A stretch of 64,000 bases of DNA from Euryodendron excelsum (Eukaryota > Streptophyta > Magnoliopsida > Ericales > Pentaphylacaceae), in assembly GCA_033060915.1 (NCBI GenBank), contig CM065381.1, forward strand, positions 6,237,501 through 6,301,500. Direction: 5' to 3'. Position 1 is the first letter of the stretch, and each line of letters opens with the position of its first letter. The position numbers and the translations under genes were made by a program. Below, piece by piece: positions 24,421 to 34,899 of this stretch. The notes beneath the pieces are model-generated. The model was not told where the DNA came from. It searched no databases and saw only the letters and a list, made by a program, of their open reading frames with translations.

Positions 24421-25800
24421 TTCCAACTCTTGAACCCTTTTCTAAAAGATCATTCAAATTTTCAAACTATTCTCATTACACATTTCACCAAAAACCCCTA
24501 CTCTCATGATTTCAAAAAAAAAAAAAAACCAACTCCATAAACCCTTCTAATGTTCTCACACTCCATCGTCAAGGCATTTCTAAAATATTTTTAAAAGATC
24601 ACAAATCTAAGGTGTCCCTAGCTCTCTCATGGTTAGGGATCCCAAACACAAGTGATAAATCAACAGCAACCTTTAAGGTTGTCCATATTAAAATTCCAAA
24701 CCCTTAGCCATTTCTAAAAACCACTTTCAAAAACTCATTCATCAAAGCATACCTCCAAGGTTTTCAAAAAAAGACTTCAAAAACACTCTCAAACTCTCTT
24801 GAGTTATTCAAAAACATTTTCCAAAACTCTTTCATGTTAATCCAAAAACATTTTCAGAACACTCCATTGTCTAATTTCAAGTCAAAACTTCCAAGACCAC
24901 AAAGAGTATTTAACTTCCAAAGACCTCAAAGTGTCTTAAACTCTTCCAAAACCACAAGGAGTCTTCAACTTCCAAAGACCTCAAAGTGTCTTAAACTCTT
25001 CCAAAGACCCCAAAGTGTCTTCAAACCTTCCAAAGGCCCTAATGCGCCTATTTTCCATCGGGCTCTTGCCCGAACTACGAATGACCTGATTCTCGCCAAA
25101 TGAGATACGTAGGCAACCTAAAATGGTGCGGTCATAACTTTCATTTCAACTCTAATCCCTGGTTCAAAAAAAATTCAATCAATTCAAAGTTTCTATTCCA
25201 AACTCTTTCAAAACCTCCATTATTTTCAAATTTTTTTCTAAAAACTTGCATCATGCATCATCCATCCGAAAAGTGATGACTAAATCCCGTTTTTAAAATT
25301 CTAAAGTGGATGTTTAGTGGACAATGGTAACCGGTTATTCTAGTGAGTGAACGAAAGGGTGATTAGACATGTAGGTACCGAAAGGGCAGGGTAGGGTGAT
25401 GATCTTAGGATATCTTCCCTACACGTAACCAACCCTCGAACCTTAGATTTCTGTTTTCGAAAGACCAAAATAGAGTTATTTTCAAAAAGGGCTTAAACAT
25501 TTCAAGAGGTTACCAAACAACCTATTTTCCTAAAAACCCTCCCTTGAAGGAGTTTTCAAAAATCTTTTTCAAAAACTCTAAGTTTAATCTTCGAATTAAC
25601 GCTTAGTTCTAGGTGCCCTGACATATCTTCATCAAGTTAGATGGCGACTCCTATTTTTCTAAAAAGCCCTTACTCAAATCAATTTTCAAACCTAGTCGCA
25701 CTTGTCCTTCTAGGGGGATGAGTTCTAGTTACAGAGTTCTGTGCTTTAGGATCTCCGAGCCGAAAGGACCTTGGACACCTCAAAAAACCAGGGCGCGACA

Positions 25801-25975
25801 CTAGTTTAATCCTCACAAAACAGTGAACCCATCAGAAATTTCTCCCGTCCATCCTTTTTTTCGGCAGCATACTGAACTTGCTTGTTTCTTTAAAGAACCA
25901 ATAAGTGCACACACACAAACTTGACCATGTGCCCGACAACATATAAATATATACTTCACATAATTGCATATAAAA
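25801..25975 (-). repeat. Left LTR, middle part
   Basis: It aligns with 47341-47530 of the right LTR, sharing CACAAAACAGTGAA and TTTCTTTAAAGAACC. It ends with the TSD TAAAA (25971-25975), where the 18.6-kb element was inserted. Confidence 0.8.
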
Positions 25976-26601
25976 TGGTGATGATAGTTTGCTGATCGGA
26001 CCAGGGATCGCACTATCCGTTGATTGGTATCGACCATACCACGTCCTCTCACGTCATTTGACCTTCACCCAACTAGGTCCTCTAACGGTTCGCTCTTGTC
26101 TTTTTCGAGAAGACTAGATGCTCGAAGAGATACTCTGATCTGGTTGGCCCCCCGATCAGGTCAATAGAGCCCACACCAGACACCAGACACTCTGGCATAC
26201 ACTTGGGGCGTGAGCGTGGCGTGTACAAGTGACAATCATCATGCCTCTGACACTATTCTGACACACGCCACCCTAGAGTGTAGAGAAGACCCTCTCGAGT
26301 GCCCTGTCACAACTCTGACCCCCTAACGAGAGGCCGCCACGTGGAAAGGCCCCTAGTACCCCCATGCAGACATACAAGGCCAGACGACCAATCTCTCCAG
26401 GTATTCTAACATACACAAACCAGAAGAAAAACCCTAAGTCAATTCTTTTTATAAACTAGATCCCTTTGAATTTAACTTGAACACCGGAGGGCCTTTGGCT
26501 ACTACCACATCGATGAGCTTAGTGCAGGATATCACTGACCAGCTGACAGAGAGTTCATCTTGGACCTGAGGGCAAGACACCACGAGTTTGCTGTATCATC
26601 A
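25976..26601 (+). repeat. 5' LTR of the Tat-like element
   Basis: This 626-bp LTR starts TGGTGATGATAG and ends GTATCATCA. A TATA-like box (TTTTATAAA) lies near 26447. It aligns end to end with 43915-44539, with many substitutions, so the insertion is not recent. Confidence 0.9.
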
Positions 26602-26622
26602 GCTGGCGCCGTCTGTGAGAAC
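26602..26622 (+). other. Primer-binding site region
   Basis: TGGCGCCGTCTGTGAGAAC directly follows the 5' LTR. This block is found just inside the 5' LTR of many plant Ty3/Gypsy elements. I cannot assign the tRNA from sequence alone. Confidence 0.7.
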
Positions 26623-26737
26623 TGACTTTTCTCGTGGCTTTTCATGGTCTTGACTAGGTCTGGTATTAGCACTCTCCCTGAAAAAAACTTAAATGGTCGA
26701 TTCAAGCGCGTAGAAGATAGCCGCCCTGGAGAAGACG

Positions 26738-28027
26738 GTGGCTGACATGATGGCCAGCATGCAACAGTTGGCCCGTCAAAATGCAGAGTTGCTTCAATCA
26801 GCTCTAATTCCTCCAGCAGAGATTCCACCGCCGCCCAACCCGTCGATAGCAGAACAAGAGGAGCAGGAGGTTGACAAGGAGCCTTCCATTCGCCCCAATG
26901 GCAACGAAAACGGCAATGGAGGATGGGTTGAGGACCCTCTCCTCCGCCGTGAGCCCCACAACGAAGAAGCACAAACTAGCCATGCCATCCCGTCGAGAAC
27001 CGAGATGGTAGGCGACAAGCCGGAGAGTTCCCATGCATGGGACGAACAACTGAGGGTCATGCAAGCCCAGATGGCAGGAGTTTTGGCCGCTATGGAGGCC
27101 AAGGCTCCAAACACCGTGGATGCCCTCATTGGCCGAACAGCTTCACCGTTCACACAGAAGGTGATGGACTACCCGCTCCCCCCGAAGTTCAAAATGCCAA
27201 CTTTGGACGCGTTTGATGGATCCAAAGACCCGGTCGACCTCTTGGAGATGTTCAGGGCGCTCATGCACCTGCAGGCAATGCCGGATGAGATCATGTGCAG
27301 AGCTTTCCCAGTTACGTTGAAGGGTTCGGGGAGAACCTGGTTCAATAAAATCAAACCGGCGACAGTCTCCACCTTCAAAGAACTTAGCAAGCTTTTCGTG
27401 AGCCACTACATTGGGGCCTAGAGGCAAAGGAGGCCTGCGGCATACCTGTTGACTGTGAGGCAGAAGAAGGAGGAGACGCTGTGGGAGTATGTGGGGAGGT
27501 TCAACCAGGAGACTCTGGCCGTGGATGACAAGGTGGCTGTCACGGTATTCATGAGCAGCTTAAGAAGTGGGAAACTCCTCTTTTCCTTGTCGAAGAGGCC
27601 CCCCCAAGACATGGGCGAATTGATGCTTTGAGCTCAAAAGCACATGAATGCTGAAGATGCCATGAGCGCCAGGCGAGACAATGACAAAGGGAGCGGCTCA
27701 CGCTCAGAGAAGAAGAGGTCGGGTGGTACCTCGAACGAGGAAAGGGAGATCAAGGCGAGCAGAATCAGTAACCAGACTAGGAGCTGGGGGAAAGAAAGAC
27801 GAAAGCATTACCGTGGTTTAGACCGGATGTTCACCCTGCTCACGACAAAGTTGAAGGATGTGTTGATGGAGATCAGGGATGACCCGAACCTAAAATGGCC
27901 CGAGCCTCTGAAGACACCCTCAAGCATGAGGAATAGGAGGAGATACTGCCGGTTCCACCGCGATCATGGCCATAACACAGAAGACTGTATTGACCTGAAG
28001 CAACCGATCGAGGATCTGATCAAATAG
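26738..28027 (+). pseudogene. gag of the Tat-like element
   Basis: Gag builds the particle that packages element RNA. The frame opens MADMMASMQQLARQ and has a proline- and acid-rich N-terminal part. The Retrotrans_gag core lies at about 27230-27600 (TWFNKIKPATVSTFKELSK, then RQKKEETLWEYVGRFNQE). A C-terminal zinc-binding stretch, YCRFHRDHGHNTEDC, follows at about 27945-27990. One frame runs throughout, interrupted by TAG at 27419-27421 and TGA at 27629-27631. The next stop, TAG at 28025-28027, comes before a frame change into protease. The start is the first in-frame ATG and is uncertain, because the family often begins further upstream. Confidence 0.85.
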
Positions 28028-28209
28028 AGAAGACTCAATCGCTATGTGGCTGGTCGAGACCGAACAAGCGGAGAACGACGCAGCCCAGCACGGATAGAAA
28101 CAACCACCCAACCCATTGGGGAAATATTGCACGAGGATTCGCTGGAGGAAGGGAGTCCTCTTCAGCACGAAAAAAGCACGTTCGGGACATCCAAACCGAA
28201 GTAGAAGTA

Positions 28210-28981
28210 ATGCTGGCTAGGGCAACCAGAAAGAAAACGAGGACCGAAGGCCCCGTGATCACATTCACGGAGGAAGAAGCCGCCGAGCTACACCCACCAC
28301 ACGATGACCCTTTGGTCGTCTCCGCGGTGATCTCCAACTTCAAAACTTGGAGAATCTTGGTCAACAGCAGAAGCTTGGCTGACATCTTGTTCCGGGGGGC
28401 CTTCGAAAAGATGCAGATCGGCCAAGAGAAGTTGAAGCCAGTCAAATTCCCCCTGGTCGGCTTTACAGGAGACCGGGTGGTCCCTCTCGGGTCCATTGCC
28501 TTGCTGGTGACCCTTAGGGAGGAACCACACCGGACGACGAAAATGGTCTACTTCTTTGTCGTGGATTGCCCATCTGCATAAAACGCCATCATTGCCCGAA
28601 CTACTCTAAACCAGTTCAAAGCAGTCACTTCGACGTGCCATCTCCGAATCAAGTTCCCGACCGACATTGGGGTAAGATGCGCCAGGGGCCACCAGAAGGA
28701 GGCACGAGAATGTTATATGGCTTCCCTGAAAGGGGAATCCAACAAAGAGACCCTAGTCATCGAAGAACTCGAACCAAGGGACGAAGAAGAGGTCAGGAGG
28801 GGCGAGCCTGCAGAGGAGCTCGAGGATGTTTCGGTCGGGGCTCAAGACCAGACTAGAACAGTAAAGATCGGGGCTGCCGCGCTAGAGAAGTTGAAGATGC
28901 AGCTGTGGAGGTTCCTAAGGGACAACATAGACGTGTTTGCCTGGTCTCACGAGGATATACCTTGTATTGACACGCGAGTAG
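28210..28981 (+). pseudogene. Retropepsin-like protease region of pol
   Basis: Aspartic protease cuts Gag-Pol. The fold is recognisable from DDPLVVSAVISNF, LADILFRGAFEKM, LVGFTGDRVVPLGSI and VVDCPSA. The catalytic Asp-Ser/Asn-Gly triad position before SLADILF reads VNSRSLAD, so the catalytic Asp and Gly are lost. There is a stop (TAA) right after CPSA. The reading continues through YMASLKGESNKETL to WSHEDIPCID, the usual link to RT, where a solo LTR breaks it at 28981. Confidence 0.85.
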
Positions 28982-30535
28982 TGACTTGCTCCTGCCACGC
29001 TCACCGCGATGGAGGTGCTTGTAGTTTAAGTGGGGGTATTCCCACTATCGTGTTCTCTCATGAGACTTGTGCCAATCTAGCAATCGAAACGAGTAGAGTT
29101 TAAAAACCTATGCAAATTGCAATCGCAAACCAAGAGTGAAATCGATGAATATGGTAGCTAAATTTTGACCGAAAATCTTTTGGTGTTTGAAGAGTTGTTT
29201 TGCTAATAACTAGGCAAACAATTGAATTGAAATTAAACCCAACAACTTGATTCTAGCTAAAGCAATTTGACAATTATGAAAATTCTACTACAACAATCAC
29301 AATTATGACTAAATTAACTTTTAACTTAACTGAAATTTCAAATGAAAACAAGTAAGGATTTAACTTGATTAAAAAGGAGGTTTGGGTACAAATGTTCCAA
29401 TCTACCAATTCTAACACGGAATTTGAAATGGGGAATTTGGGTTAACTCAAATCAAGAACCGTCCAAAGGCCCTTGATTCGGAAAGTTTAGCTTTGAAAAT
29501 TTAGGGATCTCTAATTATTTTGGAATTAAGTTTTATCACCATTCATGAGTTCTGTAGAAATAAATCACATGTTGCTAACTATGATTATATATCTAAGATT
29601 TCTACAACAATTAATTCAATAAATTAGAGATAAAGATGCAAAAATAGATATTCAACAAGATTGAGGACTCCCCTTTCATTTCCTATGCCTTCCTTGATGG
29701 ATCTTCACATTTGTCCCCAAAAAATGAGCTTAGCTTGAAGATTCCATGGTTGAAAGCTACCCAAAATATAGAGACAACATTCTTGACTTGAAATCAAAAG
29801 TGTATATATATTGAACTGTAGAAAATGTGAAGGATTACACATAAACAACACTAGCAATCTAACTAAACCCTTCCCAAAGTCCTAAATACAACAATGTAAA
29901 CTAAATCTAAGCTAAATACAAGTTTTTTCCCTAGTTTCCCTCTCTACCCGTGGCTGAAACCCTAAAACAAAACATAATACAACTTTTTCTTCGACTGCTG
30001 GGTTGTAGGGCAAATCTGCGTTCACCGTCCGAAGTGCGTCCTAAGGCCGTCTGAATGGCGTCTGGACGCACCGTCTGGATGGTGGCATAACCGTTCGGAC
30101 GGTTATTTCACCGTTCGGACGGTCTTCAGACACAGAATCTTGGCTCTATATTTCTTCGAACGGAAAAAGACGACTCTATTGTAGCTTAGAACGGGAAAAT
30201 ACGACTCTGGAATGGCTTTGAATGAGAAAAATAGACTCTGGAACTCTGATCTCCGTTGTAGCATCCGAACGGAAATTCGCCCGTCCGAACGAACCATTCA
30301 GACGGTTATTTATCCGTCCAAACTCACCGTCCGAACGGTGGGAACCGTCCGAATGGTCCGTCCGGACGGACCTCTTCTTTTTAGGCCATTTTCACCATTT
30401 TATCACCAAAAACCTACAATACACATAGAAAACCACTTTAAATCAATTTATTGCTAAAAACCTATTCTAATACCCATATAGAGGCTAACAAACACTTAAT
30501 TAGGGGACAAAGATTACACTTTTAGCGTGTAATCA
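28982..30535 (-). mobile_element. 1.55-kb solo LTR inserted in pol
   Basis: The ends read TGACTTGCTCC and GTGTAATCA on the plus strand, with a perfect 5-bp TSD AGTAG (28977-28981 and 30536-30540). Taking out the segment plus one TSD copy rejoins the protease-RT linker in frame. There is no primer site or coding sequence. Reading on the minus strand gives a start of TGATTACACGCTAAAAGTG, which looks like an LTR start, so minus orientation is my preference but not proven. The right third holds a cluster of CCGTTCGGACGGT-like palindromes. Confidence 0.8.
30010..30375. repeat. Cluster of CCGTCCGAACGGT-like palindromes
   Basis: At least ten short inverted motifs based on CCGTTCGGACGGT or CCGTCCGAACGG lie here, spaced irregularly inside the 1.55-kb solo LTR. 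CpG is dense compared with the surroundings. Confidence 0.8.
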
Positions 30536-30541
30536 AGTAGT

Positions 30542-31616
30542 AGCTCATTATTTGAACATTGACCCAGATGCCAGGCCGGTCAAGCAGAAGAGAAGGAACT
30601 TTGCGCTGGACAGAAATGATGCAGTTACTAAGGAAGCGGAGAAGCTAGTACAGGTAAAGTTCATAAGAAAAGTGCATTACCCCACTTGGCTCTCCAACGT
30701 CGTCATGGTAAAGAAGTCCAATGGGAAATGGTGGATGTGCTTTGATTTCACAAACCTGAACAAAGCATGCCCAAAGGACAGTTTCCCCCTGCCAACCATC
30801 GACCTCCTCGTCGACTCTACCACAGGGTATGAAATGCTAACTTTTATGGATGCTTTTTCAGGCTTTAACCAGATCCGGATGGCCGAGCGCGACCAAGGGC
30901 ATACAGCCTTCATCACAGACCGGGGACTCTATTGCTACAACGTAATACCGTTCGGACTAAAAAATGCAGGGGCAACATACCAACGGCTGGTCAACCTCAT
31001 GTTCAAATCACAGATTGGGCGTAATGTGAAAGTTTACGTAGACGACACGTTAGTGAAGAGTAAGGAAGCCGCCAATCACCTACGGGATCTTAAAGAAACG
31101 TTCCAAACACTTCGCAAGTACCGGATGAAGCTCAATCTAGCCAAGTGTTCCTTCGGTGTTGCCTCGGGGAAGTTCTTAGGCTTTATGGTCTCACAAAAGG
31201 GGATTGAGGCGAACCCAGAAAAGATTCAAGCCATCATTGACATGCAAGCACCCCAAATGACAAAGGATGTTCAACGCCTAGCAGGACGTGTCGCCACTCT
31301 AAACAGATTTATCCCCCGGTCCACCGACAAGTGTCTTCCGTTCTTCAAAATTCTATGCAAGGCGTTCGAGTGGAACAAGGAGTATGAAGTAGCCTTCAGT
31401 CAACTCAAACAATATCTTAGCTCAGTCCCGCTGCTCAGTCGAACTGTCCCCGGGGAGGAATTATTTCTCTATTTGGCAGTGTCAGCAACAACAGTGAGCT
31501 CAGCTCTTGTCCGAGAAGAAGGGGCAATCCAAAGGCCAGTATACTACACCAATTGCACTTTGCGTGGAGCAAAAGAAGGTACCCGAGGATGGAGCTCATG
31601 GCCCTCGCGCTGGTGA
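30542..31616 (+). pseudogene. Reverse transcriptase of the Tat-like element
   Basis: RT copies the element RNA into DNA. This is the best preserved domain. It runs from the linker LNIDPDARPVKQKRR through WLSNVVMVKKSNGKWWMC, FMDAFSGFNQIRM, IPFGLKNAGATYQRLVN and the catalytic YVDD box (about 31035-31046, VYVDDTLVKS) to KFLGFMVSQKGIEANPEKI. The open frame continues into the connection region, then is lost by a frameshift near 31578. All three catalytic Asp positions (FMDAFSG and YVDD) are present, but upstream and downstream lesions preclude a working polyprotein. Confidence 0.95.
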
Positions 31617-31868
31617 TTGTAGCTCGGCGATTGAGGCCATACTTTAAAGCCACACGATTGTGGTACTCACCGACCAGCCCTTGAAGAACATTCTACATAA
31701 GCCAGAGACGTCAGGACGCTTAGTGAAATGGTCGGTTGAACTGAGTCAGTTTGACATCCACTACCGACCCCGAACGACAATCAAGGGCAAGCTGCTGCGG
31801 ATTTCATTGCAGAATTCACCAACCCACCCCCTGCCACCCCTGACGACGACGCAACCAATAGCCACTGG
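31440..31868 (+). pseudogene. RT-linked RNase H (connection) region
   Basis: It includes LFLYLAVSATTVSSALVRE, then, after a frameshift at about 31578, the segment with MELMALALVIVARRLRPYF, VLTDQPLKNILHKPE and GRLVKWSVELSQFDIHYRP. A second frameshift lies near 31788. This is the usual RT-adjacent RNase H-like domain of Ty3/Gypsy elements. Its catalytic acidic residues look degenerate, as in Tat elements that carry a second RNase H. Confidence 0.8.
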
Positions 31869-32249
31869 GTGTTGAAGGTCGATGGTTCCTCCACTCACGA
31901 CTCTAGTGGTACCGGAGTAGTCCTCATCACCCTGGATAGTCACAAGATGGAATATGCTCTCCGCTTCAAGTTCTCTACCACCAACAACGTTGTTGAGTAC
32001 GAGGCCCTCATTGCTGGACTCAGAATGGCTCGGCGAATGGGGGCCGAACAGATAGTGGTGCGCAACGACTCTCAATTGGTGGTGGAGCAAGTTCAGGGAG
32101 AGTGCGAGGCCAAAGAAGACAATATGAAGGAATACTGCCAAATGGCGAAGAGCTTGGCCAAAAGGGTTCGTGAAAGTCTTACAATAGCGTGTCCCGAGAT
32201 TGCAGAACGAAGAGGCAGACTGGCTCGCCAGGATTGCCTCATCCAATGA
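31869..32249 (+). pseudogene. Second, archaeal-type RNase H domain
   Basis: It starts LKVDGSSTHDSSGTGVVL and continues EYALRFKFSTTNNVVEYEAL and VVRNDSQLVVEQVQGE. The acidic residues expected for catalysis are present (VDGSS, EYEAL, NDSQL). This pattern matches the additional archaeal-like RNase H acquired by the Tat lineage, which sits between the ordinary RNase H and integrase. A frameshift near 32205 separates it from the integrase frame. Confidence 0.85.
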
Positions 32250-33539
32250 GCCGGACCCGAACGTTCCAATTAAGGTTCTTGATTCATCGAGCATCCAGAG
32301 CCCGAAAGTCGACCAGATTGAGCCCGAAACTTCTTGGATGACCCAGATCAGGAATTTCTTGGAGAACGAAGCCCTGCCTAAAAACAGGAATGAAGCGAGG
32401 CAAATTCAGTACTGTTCGAGCAAGTACCTTATACAGAACGGGGTTCTCTACAAAAGGGGGCACACTATGCCGCTGCTCCGCTGTGCCAGTGAGAAAGACG
32501 CAGACTACAAAATGCAGGAGGTCCATGAAGGGGTGTGTGGGAACCACTCTGGTGGTCGGTCCCTCGCCAAAAAAATACTACGAACGACCTATTATTAGCC
32601 CACCATGGAGAGAGATGCCCAAGAATTCATTAAGAAATGTGACAAATGTCAACGGTTTGCCAACATCCCGAGATTGCCCTCTGAAGAGCTGACCCTGATC
32701 CAGACCCCCTGGCCCTTTGCCCATTCGGCAAAGGGTAGACGAAGTTTGCGGTGGTGACAATTGATTACTTCACTAAATGGGCAGAGGCAGATGCCCTACC
32801 AACCATCACTAAAGAAAAAATGAAGAAGTTTTTATCGTCGAATATCGTTTGTAGGTTCGGGATCCCTTGGACCATCATCACGGACAACGGGAAACAATTC
32901 GAGGGCAGAAAGTTCAACCAGTTGTGCGCTGACCTGGGGATCAGCCACCACGTTTCCTCCCCTGAGCACCCTCAAGCCAACGACCAAGTCGAGATTACTA
33001 ACAGGTCCCTCTTGAAGATTCTCAAGACAAAGTTGGAGAAGGCCAAAGAGTTGTAGGTGGAGGAGCTCCCTAATATCCTTTGGGCTTACAGAATGACGGA
33101 GAGAGTGTCCACGGGGCAGACGCCATTCTTGCTTACCTTTGGCACCAAAGTCGTTATCTCAGTAGAGATCGCCCTTTCCAGCCTGAGGACAGTATAGTTC
33201 GACCCCGTGGCCTACGACGAAGCTATGAATATGGACCTAGATCTATTGGAAGAAAGAAGACTCCAGACAGCAATGAGGGTGGCGTCTTACCAACAAAAGA
33301 TGCGCCAGTACCACAACTCTAGAGTTCGACCAAAAGACTTCACAACCGGGGACCTTGTTTTGAAAAGAGTCAACTAGTCCACCACAGATCCCAGAGAGGG
33401 CAAGCTCGGACCCAATTGGGAAGGACCTTACGAAGTGGTCGGCAGTACTAGGAAGGGGACCTACAGGTTAAACAATTCAAAAGGCAAGGAGCTTCCCCAC
33501 CCGTGGCATGCAGAGCATCTAAGGAAGTACTACTCTTGA
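32200..33539 (+). pseudogene. Integrase of the Tat-like element
   Basis: Integrase inserts the cDNA into the host genome. The zinc-binding HHCC part has HEGVCGNHSGGRSLAKK and FIKKCDKCQRFAN, with a stop (TAG, about 32596) at a normally Trp position. The core has IDYFTKWAEA (first Asp), IITDNGKQFEG (second Asp) and HPQANDQVEITNRS (Glu), so the catalytic D, D and E remain, although the usual Gly before QVE is Asp. A stop lies at 33053-33055. The C-terminal part reads PFLLTFGTK, DFTTGDLVLKRVN and LGPNWEGPYEVV to HAEHLRKYYS with a terminal TGA (33537-33539). No chromodomain follows. Several frameshifts and stops make it non-functional. Confidence 0.9.
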
Positions 33540-33639
33540 AAGGCTCCAAATTGTAACTCAACAGATTATCAATAAAAGCGATTGTTCAACTATTGTCTAC
33601 TTGCGTGGAATCGACACAAAATCTGTACAGCCCTCGTGC

Positions 33640-34381
33640 CAAGCAGAGCCAGACGACCTTAACGACATTGATATAGAATCTGCTCGGCCCTTGTGCTGAG
33701 CAGAGCCAGATGAATTTAACGGCAATGACATAGAACCTGTTGGGCCCTCATGCTAAACAGAGCCAGACGGCCTTAATGGCAATGACATAGAATCTGCTTG
33801 GCCCTTGTGCCGAGCAGAGCCAGACGGCCTTAATGGCAATAGCATAGAATTTGCCCGGCCCTCGTTCTTAGCAGAGCCAGACGGCCTTAATGGTAATGGC
33901 ACAGAATCTGCTCGGCCCTCGTGTTGAGCAGAGCCAGACGACCTTAATGGCAATGGCATAGAATTTGCTCGGTGCTTGTGTCGAGTAGAGCCAGATGACC
34001 TTAATGGCAATGGCATAAAATCTGCTCGACCCTCGTTCCGAGCAGAGCAAGATTGCCTTAATGGCAGTGGCACAGAATCTGCTCGGCTCTTGTGCCGAGC
34101 AGAGCCAGACAGCCTTAATGGCAATGGCATAGAATCTGCTTGGCCCTTATGCCGAGCAGAGCCAAAAGGCCTCAATGGCAATAGCACAGAATCTATTCGG
34201 CCCTCGTGCCGAGTAGAGCCAGATGGCCTTAATGGCAATGACATAGAATCTGCTCGGCGCTTGTGTCGAGCAGAGCCAGACGGCCTTAATGGCAATGGCA
34301 TAAAATCTGCTCGGCCCTCGTTCCGAGCATAGCCAGACTGCCTTAATGGCAATGGCAAAGAATCTGCTCGGCCCTTGTGCT
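33640..34381 (+). repeat. 57-bp hairpin tandem array, left part
   Basis: About thirteen 57-bp units follow the plan GAGCCAGACGGCCTTAATGG, CAATGGCATAGAA, then TCTGCTCGG-loop-CCGAGCAGA. The unit length is a multiple of three, so long meaningless open frames run through the array on both strands. It lies just downstream of integrase and is split at 34381 by the 5.8-kb solo LTR. Confidence 0.95.
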
Positions 34382-34899
34382 TGTCGCGCCCAGATTTTTC
34401 GCACTCGAGGAATACTCACACAAGTAGGAAAAATGCTGTACTCTCTCGTTAGAACTCACCCTCCTAAAAGAATGAGTGCAACTAGGTTTGAATTGAAAAA
34501 TTGATTTGAATAAAGGGCTTTTGAAAAATATTCGGAGTCACCACCTAACTTGATTAAGGTGAGTTAGGTCACCTAAAAACTAAGCAAAATCCGAAGACTA
34601 CACTTAAGGTTTTTGGAAAACAATTTTGAAAATATCTCCTCAAGAGAGGGTTTTTAAGAAAACAGGTTGTTTAGCAACTTTTGGAAAACATTTAGCCCTT
34701 TTTAGAAAAATAACTCCTTTTGGTCTTTGAAATCAGTGATCTAGGTTCGGAGGTTGGTTACGTGTAGGGAAGACGCACTAAGCTATTACCCTACCCCGCC
34801 CTTTCGGTACCTACATGTCAATCTACCCTAAATTCATCTATGAGAGTCTTCAACTAACATGTGTTCAACCCTATTCACTTTGAAAAACAATGTTTGAAA

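Larger units (their letters stand above)
20726..25800 (+). mobile_element. 5.1-kb solo LTR, Tat/Ogre-like family
   Basis: It starts TGTAAGCACTC and ends GGCGCGACA. It is flanked by TTAGT (20721-20725) and CTAGT (25801-25805); the uninterrupted copy of this site at 47341 reads CTAGT. The ends match, in reverse, the element at 34382-40219. No second copy of either end occurs inside, so this is one LTR. It has a TATA box at 22540-22548. Near the 3' end it has the block GAATGACCTGATTCTCGCC with GATACGTAGGCAACC, known to me from very long Ty3/Gypsy Tat-type LTRs. It is non-coding; open frames such as 21233-21607 occur in repeated U3 sequence. Confidence 0.8.

Noticed and set aside
26532..27153. 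Minus-strand open frames opposite gag
   Set aside because: They are shadows of the GC-rich gag coding strand; the sense frame has the gag domains.
33753..34358. A 201-residue minus-strand open frame with regular 19-residue repeats
   Set aside because: It is the 57-bp tandem array read in frame (57 is a multiple of three). The plus strand also gives long frames, and no start context or family is present.
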